Assembly: GCF_000376445.1 (NCBI RefSeq)
Contig: NZ_AQXI01000001.1
Span: 1,396,962 to 1,460,961, forward strand
Reading direction: 5' to 3'
Length of the DNA: 64,000 nucleotides
DNA from: Haladaptatus paucihalophilus DX253
GTDB taxonomy: Archaea; Halobacteriota; Halobacteria; Halobacteriales; Haladaptataceae
Part shown: in pieces, positions 40,741 through 48,551 of the stretch
Numbering within the stretch: the stretch's first letter is position 1
How the letters are laid out: each line of letters opens with the position of its first letter
Made by a program: the position numbers and the translations under genes
Notes under the pieces: generated by a model
Seen by the model: only the letters and a program-made list of their open reading frames with translations
The model's database searches: none
Told to the model about the DNA's origin: nothing

Positions 40741-42852
40741 TTACGAGAAGTCGCGGCGGACATCGACGTCGGACGACCAGTACAGGTCGTGGTCGTAGAC
40801 GACCGCCGTATCTTCGAGTTTTAGGTATCGTTGCAACTCGTCCCCCGTGACAGTGAACGTCGGTAGGTCGCCACCCAATAGGTAGTACGACTCCTCGTCG
40901 TCGATGTACGGAAGGAGGAACGACCCCATCGAATGTTGGTTCGTCGGGTAGGTTCGAATGCCGAGCGCGTACTCGTCGTCGCCGAGCGGTTCGACCGAGA
41001 ACACGACCGGTGCGCTCTCCGATTGGACGACTTGGATGCTGCCGTCGCCGACGACGACGTACTGATTGCCGACGAGTCGCCGTCGGCGTGCGATGGAAAG
41101 CGCCGCCCGGAGCGGGAATCCGGCGTTGAGCAGTTTGGCGATGGTTTGGCCGATGACGGTGGCTCCGGCGTTGCCGATTTCGCTGTACGTGACGATGCCG
41201 CCGATGCTGCCCGCCTCGATGAGGCGTTTGCCGGGGACGTACGACCGACAGGCGTTCAGCAGAAACATATCGACGCCCACGGTCGCCACATCGTCGGGAT
41301 GGAGAAGTCCGTCGTGACAAACGAACGCCTCGTTTTCGACGTGGCCGATGTAGTGGAAGAAGTCGGTCGGTTCGCGGAGGTGTCGCCGAAGGTCCGCCGT
41401 CGAGCAGTTCCGGTCGATGGTCACGTCGAACGGCAGTTCGTCCCGGTGGTAGTACAGCGAATCGCGGTACTCCGCTTCCATCTTCGGGTCGTTACAGATG
41501 ATAGTGATCTGCGGGTCGTCCGTCGATCCATCGCGGTCCACGCGATGTTCGAACCCGGCATCGACGAGTTTGTTCCCGCCGACCGGTGCGCCGTCGCCGA
41601 GCCACGCGTGTTCGAGCGTTTCCGTCTTCGGCGGCACGACGTACCGCTCGTCGGGGGCGGGTTCCACGGGATACCTCCTGTCCACGTCTGTCGTCCGCGT
41701 GAACTCGCCGATATCTGCCGCCGTCGCGACCGGCTCGCTGAACGCTCCGTCAGTCGTCGCCACGCCGATTATCGGCAAGTCCCGAATGACGTACGGAAGT
41801 TGGGCCGCGTTCCGGTGGTCGTCCGTGGCCTGCACCGCGAGTCGCCACGTGGGAAGCACGTCATCGAGCAGCGAGAACGGCACGTCGAGGTACGCCAGCA
41901 GTCGGTCCGAAAGCGACGCATCGTAGAGGGCCGCGAAGTCGAGGTTGACGAAGGGTTCCACTTCCCGCCGTTCGTGTAAGTCGAAGCGATACAACCCCTC
42001 GGTACGGGTGAGACAGTCGAGCAACAGGGTCTGTTTGAGGACGCGGGCCGTTTCGCCTTCGAACCCGCGCTCCGGGTGGTCGAGGGCGTGGGAACCGCTG
42101 TCCGTGACGATTCGGGGGGAATCTCCGGGGACGACCGTCGCGCCGAGATAGTACGCGAGCGAGGCGACGGGAAAGACGAACTCGAACGCCGGCGGGACTT
42201 CGATGGTCACGCCCGTTTCCGGCGGTTGCAGGTCGTCCGGAACGTGGAGTTCGTCGCCGAACTCGACCGTCGGGGGGTGTCCGCGGAGCGTGGGGAACGA
42301 CCGCTCCGGACTGGTCGTCTTCAACGCCGACCCGAACGAGGAGATGGCCGCCATCACGTCCGCCGGGTCGCTCGTCGTCGTCACCGTCCCCGCCGGGCGG
42401 GTGTGGTCGGACCGAGCACCGATTTCGAGGGGGGATTCGTCGCCCAACGAGAGAGTCAACCGGTCGTCTCCAACCTCGAAGTCGAGCGCGGATTCCACGC
42501 GGAGATACGTCTTCACCGGCGTCGTCAGTTCGACGTAATATTCGTCGGACGGGAGCGTCACCTCCGTCTCGTGGTCGACCGTAGCGACCAGTTCGCCGGA
42601 CGTGTCGCGGACGAACGCGGAGACGAGGAACGGGAACTCGATTCGGTCCGTTCGGACGCGAGCCACCGCACTGACCGGCGCGGCGAACCCATCGACGGAG
42701 ACGGGACGGGGTTCCACACACTGTGACGTTTCGATAGCGTACTGACACCGTTCCAGCGGGTCGATGATGGAAACCCCGGGTCGGTCGTCCCGCGGTCGAA
42801 AAAGCGGCTCGACGCTTCGGCCGATGGTATTGGGGACGGGTACGTCACTCAT
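40741..42852 (-). CDS. CHAT-domain (caspase-like) protease
   Basis: 703 residues. The C-terminal third is a CHAT domain: the region around 485-560 has FHYIGHV with catalytic His likely H504 and LLNACRSY with Cys C535, in the order and spacing of CHAT/separase-type clan CD proteases. The N-terminal 450 residues are a large haloarchaeal module without recognised repeats; it may sense a partner. CHAT proteases are usually activated by a sensor encoded next to them; here a HalOD1 regulator sits 12 bases upstream on the same strand. Substrate unknown. Confidence 0.8.
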   Translation of the reverse strand: MSDVPVPNTIGRSVEPLFRPRDDRPGVSIIDPLERCQYAIETSQCVEPRPVSVDGFAAPVSAVARVRTDRIEFPFLVSAFVRDTSGELVATVDHETEVTLPSDEYYVELTTPVKTYLRVESALDFEVGDDRLTLSLGDESPLEIGARSDHTRPAGTVTTTSDPADVMAAISSFGSALKTTSPERSFPTLRGHPPTVEFGDELHVPDDLQPPETGVTIEVPPAFEFVFPVASLAYYLGATVVPGDSPRIVTDSGSHALDHPERGFEGETARVLKQTLLLDCLTRTEGLYRFDLHERREVEPFVNLDFAALYDASLSDRLLAYLDVPFSLLDDVLPTWRLAVQATDDHRNAAQLPYVIRDLPIIGVATTDGAFSEPVATAADIGEFTRTTDVDRRYPVEPAPDERYVVPPKTETLEHAWLGDGAPVGGNKLVDAGFEHRVDRDGSTDDPQITIICNDPKMEAEYRDSLYYHRDELPFDVTIDRNCSTADLRRHLREPTDFFHYIGHVENEAFVCHDGLLHPDDVATVGVDMFLLNACRSYVPGKRLIEAGSIGGIVTYSEIGNAGATVIGQTIAKLLNAGFPLRAALSIARRRRLVGNQYVVVGDGSIQVVQSESAPVVFSVEPLGDDEYALGIRTYPTNQHSMGSFLLPYIDDEESYYLLGGDLPTFTVTGDELQRYLKLEDTAVVYDHDLYWSSDVDVRRDFS

Positions 42853-42864
42853 TGGCGGATGACC

Positions 42865-43788
42865 TCAAACGTCGAACCACTCGGTCGTGTAGCTCGTCTC
42901 GCGGAGGTGCCAGCGCTGTTCCGGGCCGCTGTCCCCCGCACGGAGTTCGATTATCGCGTCGAACCGGTGTGCGATGGCGCGAACCTGCGGCGAATCGCGG
43001 TCGATGGGGAGGACGTAGTGGCCCATCCCGGAGACGTCCTTGATGCGGCGACAGAGGGTATCGAGGAACGCATCGACCTCGGCGTCGTCGTGGGTCTCCA
43101 CCAGCGGGCGGAGCGTATCGAAACAGAAGCGAAGTTCGGCCGGTGCGAACCCGCCGTGTTCCGCGTCGAGGCGTTCAATTGCGTCGACGATTTCGTCGCG
43201 GAACTCGTGTATATCGCCGTCCACGCGTTCGACGGTCGGGGTGGTCCGTACCGAAGATTCGGCGGCCGCGGACCGAGCGCCGGTGTGATAGTCCACGACG
43301 TGCGCGTCCGACCCGGCGGAACCGGCGCGAGAGAGACGAGTACGCGCCGTCGAGATGCTGCGGTCGTGGAGCGCGAAGAGCCGCGTTCGGTTGCGCGTCG
43401 AATCGCCGAGTAGCGGGACGCTGGCGGCGTCGACGACGGAATCCGGGACCGACCCGACGACGAGCAGATTCCCCCCGAGTCGCTTGATGCGTGCGAGACC
43501 CGGCTCGATGGTTATCGACCCGTCGCCGCGAACGGTTACGTGGTGGCCGTACAGAGAAAACGAGAGTCGCCCGCCGCGTCGCGGCGTGCCGTCGTCGCGT
43601 GACTTGAACAGTTTGTCGAGCGCCTCGGGGTCGATAACGTCGTAGAGTTGTTCGGGGATGTCCGCCGGTTCGACGCCTGCCACGTCCGCGACAGCCACCG
43701 TCACCGTCGTGCTGAGTGACTGCGGGCTGGAGAGGTCGTGTTGCACGCGGTACACACCGCGCTCGTCAGGGGAACCGTCCTCAGTCAT
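42865..43788 (-). CDS. HalOD1-output / RecA-like regulator
   Basis: 307 residues. Residues about 12-95 match the HalOD1 haloarchaeal output domain (YRVQHDLSSPQSLSTTVTVAVADVAGVEPADIP). Residues 105-300 look like the KaiC-like DUF7504-type domain lacking an intact Walker A (GGNLLVVGSVPDSVV). No receiver domain is visible. It is directly upstream of the CHAT protease and probably co-transcribed, so it may control protease activation. Confidence 0.78.
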   Translation of the reverse strand: MTEDGSPDERGVYRVQHDLSSPQSLSTTVTVAVADVAGVEPADIPEQLYDVIDPEALDKLFKSRDDGTPRRGGRLSFSLYGHHVTVRGDGSITIEPGLARIKRLGGNLLVVGSVPDSVVDAASVPLLGDSTRNRTRLFALHDRSISTARTRLSRAGSAGSDAHVVDYHTGARSAAAESSVRTTPTVERVDGDIHEFRDEIVDAIERLDAEHGGFAPAELRFCFDTLRPLVETHDDAEVDAFLDTLCRRIKDVSGMGHYVLPIDRDSPQVRAIAHRFDAIIELRAGDSGPEQRWHLRETSYTTEWFDV

Positions 43789-43965
43789 ATACTTTTTAAG
43801 CTTCTGTGAGCGACAGTGAAAAACCCATCGTCACTTCTCTGATAATGATTTCGTCCGATAGGTATTTTCGTCGCGCTCTCCGTCGGTTCTCGAACCGCGG
43901 AAACCGCTCTCGACGTTCGTTCCGCTCCGACCACATCGCCTCGTCCACTCACCGCACCGTCCAGT

Positions 43966-44826
43966 TCACCCCACCCATTCGTACGCGCGGGAGAACATCC
44001 ACGGAACAACGACGAGCAGGCCGCCGAGACACATCGCGAAGAGGGCCGCCATATCCCCGAGGGTCCACCGCTTCGAATCGCCGCCGGGCGGGGAGAGACG
44101 ACCGGCGTTCTCCGGCGTGCCCGAATCGGTCGTCGAACCGTTCGGGACGGCGCTCGTGCGCTCGGTCCCTCGGTCGGTTTCCGTCGTCCGCTCCCGCGTC
44201 GTCTCGGACTCGATAGCGGTCGCCGTTGCGGTCGTCGATGATGCCGATGTCGCGTCGGTCGGCGTCGTGGCTGGTACCGTAGTCGTCGTGGTCACTGGGG
44301 TCGTGGTCGTTGTCGTCGGAGTCGTCGTGGACGTGGAAGTCGTCGTGGTCGCGGTCGTGGAGGGCGGCGGCGTCGTGGTTGTCGTCGTAGTCGGCGTCGT
44401 TGTTGTGGTGGTCGTGGTGGTCGGTATCGTTGTTGTGGTGGTCGTGGTGGTCGGTATCGTTGTTGTGGTGGTTTGGGTGGTGGTCGTCGTTGCGGTTGTG
44501 GTCGTTGTGGTCGTGGTTGTTTGAGTAGTCGTCGTGGTTGTCGTCGGAATCGTCGTGGTCGTCTGGGTCGTCGTGGACGTCCCGGTGGTCGTGGTCGCGT
44601 TGGTCGTGGTGGCCGTCGTAGACGACGAGGTGGTCGTGTTGGTAGCGGTCGCCGTCGCGTTGGTCGTCGCGGCGAGCACGCCCGGAGCACCACCGCCGCG
44701 ACCGGCGGACGGGGTGACGTTCCCTGCGATGAGAAGTCCTGCAATGAGTAAGAGAGTGAGCACACGGGATACCGAGGTTCGCGTCTGGACCGGGAGCATG
44801 GGTCGCTGGTCATCGGTTCCCGTCAT
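43966..44826 (-). CDS. Thr-rich surface stalk protein
   Basis: 286 residues. An N-terminal hydrophobic segment about 20-37 could be a signal or anchor. Residues about 55-200 are almost entirely Thr, with scattered Ile, Pro, Gln, Ala and Ser, as in O-glycosylated mucin-like stalks of archaeal and fungal surface proteins. Residues about 258-280 are a C-terminal membrane helix, followed by a short basic tail. The coding DNA is a GT/GTGG-rich near-satellite tract. It lies just upstream of the HalOD1-CHAT genes on the same strand. Confidence 0.72.
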   Translation of the reverse strand: MTGTDDQRPMLPVQTRTSVSRVLTLLLIAGLLIAGNVTPSAGRGGGAPGVLAATTNATATATNTTTSSSTTATTTNATTTTGTSTTTQTTTTIPTTTTTTTQTTTTTTTTTATTTTTQTTTTTIPTTTTTTTTIPTTTTTTTTTPTTTTTTTPPPSTTATTTTSTSTTTPTTTTTTPVTTTTTVPATTPTDATSASSTTATATAIESETTRERTTETDRGTERTSAVPNGSTTDSGTPENAGRLSPPGGDSKRWTLGDMAALFAMCLGGLLVVVPWMFSRAYEWVG

Positions 44827-45280
44827 CGGTTGATTATTGTTACGATTATTCCGAACAAACGTAAATATCTTACAATAATTTGTTCTGATTGGTATTGTAT
44901 GTGCGAAATTCGGAAGTGATGTTTGAAATGTTCAAAATTCGTATGTAGCGGATAAGTGATAAATCCGACCGACGTGATGGGATTTCGCACGTCGAATCAG
45001 ATTTGGTTCCATTTGTACGACAAGTACGACAGTTATCGTTCTCGTGGGAAGACACGTGCAGGTCGCTAGCCGCCGTCGAAACTGTCAAAATTCGGTTCAA
45101 TGCTGGTCGAGTATCGCCGCGAAACCCATCCTTTCGGCTCGTCGCACCCGAAATTCGAACCCGCCGGTCGATACCATTAAGCCCCCGGAATCAGATATGT
45201 AGGACGAAGCGAACGAGGTTATAGCCGCAAAGGCAGGTGCTAGAACACCTACCTCGTTTGCTTCGGACCCGTACCGAAGC
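44827..45280. other. AT-rich non-coding region
   Basis: About 450 bases, markedly AT-richer than the rest (44830-45010), with no credible gene. The right end (45204-45263) carries a large imperfect hairpin before a small zinc-finger gene. The composition contrast and the adjacent tRNA attachment-like repeats suggest foreign or remodelled DNA. Confidence 0.65.
45204..45263. repeat. Inverted repeat upstream of zinc-finger gene
   Basis: Arms gaagcgaacgaggt and acctcgtttgcttc (13 of 14 matched) enclose a second inner stem aggtg/cacct. The arms sit 18 bases before ATG 45281. Possible RNA switch, operator or mobile-element end. Confidence 0.65.
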
Positions 45281-45433
45281 ATGTTTGACAACGATTCTCC
45301 GCAAGAAAAGCGTACCGCTCAGCAACCGCTCCCGAAAACCTGTCCGCGCTGTGACGAGCGGGTCAGGATGATAACGGTGACTGACCCCGAGTACATGCGG
45401 CTGTGGCCGTGTGGACATCGAATCGCCGCGTAG
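45281..45433 (+). CDS. Small zinc-finger protein
   Basis: 50 residues. CPRC near residue 23 and CGH near 44 give a likely zinc ribbon, between them MRMITVTDPEYMRLWP-like strands (EYMRLWPCGH). It is too short for many gene finders, but has the flavour of haloarchaeal small zinc proteins. Preceded by the inverted repeat at 45204-45263. Confidence 0.62.
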   Translation: MFDNDSPQEKRTAQQPLPKTCPRCDERVRMITVTDPEYMRLWPCGHRIAA

Positions 45434-45551
45434 GAAGTTCCGACAGTTCGTTTTTTGGTGGGCCGTACGGTGGAAATCGTCGTTCAGTTCGGTGATGCGC
45501 CTCGGACAAACGTGTCTACTCGGTTGTCAAGTACAGCAGGCAGAATGCGAT

Positions 45552-45572
45552 GCGAGGGATGGGATTCGAACC
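45552..45572 (-). repeat. Copy of tRNA-Leu 3' end (attachment-like)
   Basis: gcgagggatgggattcgaac is identical to the first 20 bases of the tRNA gene at 45838 (its T-arm and acceptor). Likely remnant of site-specific integration. Confidence 0.7.
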
Positions 45573-45722
45573 ACGGCAAGACGTTCCTGCTCACTCGACA
45601 AGAGCAAGCTCTTGCCTGCTCTCGTTCACTTCGTTCACGAGAGCTCCGTTCCGCGGGCGTGCGTCTTGTCTACTTCGAATCCCAGAGCGCAGTCTCCGCT
45701 CACGAAGTGGTTCGCGGAGAAT

Positions 45723-45742
45723 GCGAGGGATGGGATTCGAAC
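45723..45742 (-). repeat. Copy of tRNA-Leu 3' end (attachment-like)
   Basis: Same 20 bases, 171 bases after the first copy and 115 bases before the intact tRNA gene. Confidence 0.7.
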
Positions 45743-45837
45743 AACGCCCGAGAACCTGCGCTTCGCGCAGAACCTCGGTCTAATTCGAACCTATTCAGCC
45801 GATTCGTACGGCGCGACGGACTGTCGCGCCGATTCAT

Positions 45838-45921
45838 GCGAGGGATGGGATTCGAACCCATGGACGTCTACACGAGCGGGTCTTAAGCCCGCCGCCGTTG
45901 GCCTAGCTTGGCAACCCTCGC
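45838..45921 (-). tRNA. tRNA-Leu (anticodon TAA)
   Basis: 84-base gene on the minus strand. Acceptor gcgaggg pairs with ccctcgc; D-arm, anticodon stem gcggg/cccgc with loop cttaaga (anticodon taa), a long variable arm as expected for leucine, and TTCGAAT in the T-loop. No intron. Its 3' end is duplicated twice to the left. Confidence 0.96.
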
Positions 45922-45979
45922 GCGTCAGTCGATTACCGCTTCCCCTGCAAGTGGGTTTCGGTTAGGGGTGGCCTCCCGT

Positions 45980-45988
45980 GTTTATCAC
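45980..45988 (+). promoter_or_regulatory. TATA box for JAMM gene
   Basis: gtttatcac, 26-28 bases before ATG 46011, selects that start. Confidence 0.55.
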
Positions 45989-46010
45989 GCCTCGAACCGA
46001 ATCCCCGTCC

Positions 46011-46418
46011 ATGCTCGCCCTCTCGCGCGAAGCGTACGATACGCTCGTCAGTCGCGCGCGTCGCGGCCGTCCCGCGGAGATTTGCGGAATCCTCGCGGGC
46101 ACCCGCGGCGACCCCGCGAACGTCGAAGAGGTGTTTCACGCAGAGAACGTCGCGGCGGACGCGCGAACGCACTACGAAATCGACCCGGAAGAGCAACTCG
46201 CGGTCATGGAACGAATCGAAGCGGACGGCCGGGAGGTCGTCGGATTCTATCACTCCCACCCGCTCGGCCCGGACGAACCGAGCGCGACCGACGCGGCGGA
46301 CGCGACGTGGGACGGCTACTCCTACGTCATCGTCTCGCTGAACGGCTCGCACCCGTTCGTCGGGTCGTGGCGCTGGACCGGCGAGGGATTCGAACCGGAA
46401 GTGGTGCGGCTGACGTAG
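46011..46418 (+). CDS. JAMM-family metalloprotease (desampylase-like)
   Basis: 135 residues, the minimal Mov34/JAB1 domain. E23 in PAEICGILAG, HSHPLGPDEPSATD at 81-94 with zinc ligands H81, H83, D94 and S91. Haloarchaeal relatives such as HvJAMM1 remove SAMP ubiquitin-like modifiers from proteins. A bacterial CysO-peptidase role is possible, but archaeal context favours desampylase. Leaderless by TATA spacing. Confidence 0.88.
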   Translation: MLALSREAYDTLVSRARRGRPAEICGILAGTRGDPANVEEVFHAENVAADARTHYEIDPEEQLAVMERIEADGREVVGFYHSHPLGPDEPSATDAADATWDGYSYVIVSLNGSHPFVGSWRWTGEGFEPEVVRLT

Positions 46419-46497
46419 CCGCGCGAACCGCCGCAACCACCGAGGACGGTAGCAATCTAGGGGCGGGATTTTTTACGTCGCTTCGAACACAGGTGGC

Positions 46498-47499
46498 ATG
46501 GACGAAACGGAACCCGTCGAGGCGGCCGACCGAATGGACCCGACCCACCGCGCGAAACTGGCGCTACAGTGCTGCGAGACGAGACACGCGCCCGACTCGC
46601 GGGTCGCGGTTTTCGACGTAACTCCCGCCGGACGAGAATCGAACGGGGACGAACTCGTACTCCGTGGATCGGTTTCAACCTCCCGACACGAACGCGAAGC
46701 GTGCGAGGCGGTCGAGCGCGCGACCGGACGAACGACGACGAGCGACCTCACCGTCCTCGAATCGCTCCGAACGGAGAAGACCGTCGCGCGGTCCGTCGTC
46801 CCCGTTCGCGGGGACGCGGACGACGAGGGCGAACAGGTGACGCAAGTCCTGTACGGCGCGCGAGTCGCCGTCTTCGACCGCGACGGCGACTGGGCGCGGG
46901 TGTTCACGCCCGACGGGTATCTCGGGTGGGTCGATGTGGACGCGCTCGCCGAGATGGAAGTCGAAGACGCGAACGCGGTCGTCGCCCGCGATACCACGAC
47001 GACGGAGGGCGAGACGGTGTACGCCGGAACCCCCTGCAAAGTCGAGGACGATACCGAAACGACGGCCGTCTTCCGAACCGGCGAACGGGTGGCTTCGGCG
47101 GATGGGGCGATTCAGCGACCGCCGGAGAATCCCACTGGGGACGATATCGTCGAAATCGCACGAGAGTATCTCGGAACGGAGTACGACTGGGGCGGCATGA
47201 CGAGCGACGGAATCGACTGCTCCGGGCTGGTGTGGATTTCCTATCGGATCAACGGACTCGTCCTTCCCCGCGACGCGGACCAACAGCGGGCCATGGGTGA
47301 GTCGGTCGAGCGCGACGACCTCCGCCCCGGCGACCTGCTCTTTTTCCCCGGTCACGTCGCCATCAGCCTCGGCGGCGACGAATACGTCCACGCCTACGGC
47401 GGCGCGGAAGCCGTCGTCATCAACAGTCTCGACCCGGAAAGCGATTCGTACATCCCCGACTTGGACGAGAAGTTCGAACTCGCGCGACGGCTTATCTGA
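46498..47499 (+). CDS. NlpC/P60 (C40) peptidase with SH3 region
   Basis: 333 residues. N-terminal part about 1-165 holds an SH3-like segment (VLYGARVAVFDRDGDWARVFTPDGYLGWVD). The C-terminal papain-like NlpC/P60 domain has C241 in GIDCSGLVW and H286 in PGHVAIS. Bacterial relatives such as YkfC cut gamma-D-Glu-diaminopimelate bonds of murein peptides. No signal peptide, so it likely acts inside the cell. It ends overlapping the convergent serine hydrolase by eight bases. An archaeon without peptidoglycan would use it on imported peptides. Confidence 0.88.
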   Translation: MDETEPVEAADRMDPTHRAKLALQCCETRHAPDSRVAVFDVTPAGRESNGDELVLRGSVSTSRHEREACEAVERATGRTTTSDLTVLESLRTEKTVARSVVPVRGDADDEGEQVTQVLYGARVAVFDRDGDWARVFTPDGYLGWVDVDALAEMEVEDANAVVARDTTTTEGETVYAGTPCKVEDDTETTAVFRTGERVASADGAIQRPPENPTGDDIVEIAREYLGTEYDWGGMTSDGIDCSGLVWISYRINGLVLPRDADQQRAMGESVERDDLRPGDLLFFPGHVAISLGGDEYVHAYGGAEAVVINSLDPESDSYIPDLDEKFELARRLI

Positions 47500-48385
47500 G
47501 CCACGCGAACACGGCGTCCCCGATTTCGGCGATGGCGTCCGCCGCGTCGGCACCCGTGTCGGACGTCGCTCGCGCGCCGTCCGTCTCCGTCCCACCAACC
47601 CCGTCGATGAAGACCGAAAAAACGAGCGGTCGGTCGCGGTCCGGAACCGACAGGAAGCCGGTATCGAGTGCGGCGGTCGGAAGCCGTCCGGTTTTGTGCG
47701 CGACGTCGGTTTCGTAGGGGAGATAGCGCGGGACCATCGACGTGTCCTTCTGGGCGGCGAGCGGGACGCGCATTCGCTCGTAGGCGGCCGCGGAAAGCGT
47801 CGTCTCGCACGCGAGGTCCGCGAAGAACCGCGCACAGTCGAGCGGCGTAGTCGCGTTCGTCGGTTCGTCCGCGGGAACGTGCACGTCGAACTCCCCGAAG
47901 TCGGTGTCTTCGAGCGTCGTCATCATCTTTCGCGCGAGGCGGGTTCGGTCCATGCCGAGACGGGCCGCGGCGTCGTTCACCGCCGACATCCCGAGGTGGT
48001 CGATGAGTTGGTTCGTCGCGGCGTTGTCGCTCACCGAAATCATCGCACGCGCGAGGTCCTCGACCGTCGGCGTGGCGTTGAGGAGGTGCAACAACCCGCT
48101 CCCACCGACGCGGTTTTCGGGCGAGAGGGGGCAGGGCCGGTCGAGTTCGTCGAGTCGGTCGTCGGCGTCGTACCGCTCGTAGAGGGCGTAGAAGACGGGG
48201 AGTTTGACGGTGCTCGCGCTCTGGAAGACGCGCGTCTCGTCGTGAGAACACACTACGTCGAACTCGTCCGGGCCGGACGGGAAGCCGAGAAAGACGCCGA
48301 GGTCGCCGTCGATGGTCTCGTCGTACGCCGCGATGGTGGCCGCCAGTTCGTCGCGCGTGTCGATAGCGGGGGTGTCAGGACGCAT
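47492..48385 (-). CDS. Serine hydrolase, class A beta-lactamase / D-Ala peptidase fold
   Basis: 297 residues. All three penicillin-binding motifs: S58-T-V-K61 in SASTVKL, S119-D-N121 in SVSDNAATN, and K231-T-G233 in HKTGRL. A Glu near 165 may correspond to class A E166, but the omega loop is divergent. No signal peptide. In haloarchaea it is more likely a peptidase acting on D-amino-acid peptides than a resistance enzyme. Convergent with the NlpC/P60 gene. Confidence 0.87.
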   Translation of the reverse strand: MRPDTPAIDTRDELAATIAAYDETIDGDLGVFLGFPSGPDEFDVVCSHDETRVFQSASTVKLPVFYALYERYDADDRLDELDRPCPLSPENRVGGSGLLHLLNATPTVEDLARAMISVSDNAATNQLIDHLGMSAVNDAAARLGMDRTRLARKMMTTLEDTDFGEFDVHVPADEPTNATTPLDCARFFADLACETTLSAAAYERMRVPLAAQKDTSMVPRYLPYETDVAHKTGRLPTAALDTGFLSVPDRDRPLVFSVFIDGVGGTETDGARATSDTGADAADAIAEIGDAVFAWLR

Positions 48386-48551
48386 CGGTCATCGACCCCG
48401 ATTTCGTCGCCATGCCGACACACTGGTCGCCCGCGCCTACAAATAGTTTCGTGTCGGAGGGGGTTTGGGAAAGAACGACCGACGAATCGGGGGAAGCGCC
48501 ACCTAGCATGGGAGGGTCAACCGTTATCCGCCGCTTGTGGGATGTTCGGGC

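Larger units (their letters stand above)
45434..45837. other. Non-coding gap with tRNA-end repeats
   Basis: About 400 bases. It holds two copies of the 3' end of the tRNA-Leu gene (45552-45572 and 45723-45742) in the same orientation as the tRNA, and many short hairpins (such as gagcaagctcttgc at about 45602). Open frames starting at these repeats (MRGMGFE) are artefacts of the tRNA sequence. Confidence 0.75.

Noticed and set aside
44870-45100. 76-codon minus-strand frame in AT-rich DNA
   Set aside because: No homology pattern, not halophilic, and the AT content explains the absence of stops.
45434-45837. Integrated element between the tRNA repeats
   Set aside because: Only short spacers remain and no integrase or phage gene is present, so only the site footprint is claimed.
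45550-45886. Frames beginning MRGMGFE
   Set aside because: The start sequence is the complement of the tRNA-Leu 3' end; these are typical false genes around tRNA repeats.
47492-48385. Antibiotic resistance gene
   Set aside because: Beta-lactamase fold alone does not imply resistance; no signal peptide and archaeal context favour peptide hydrolysis.
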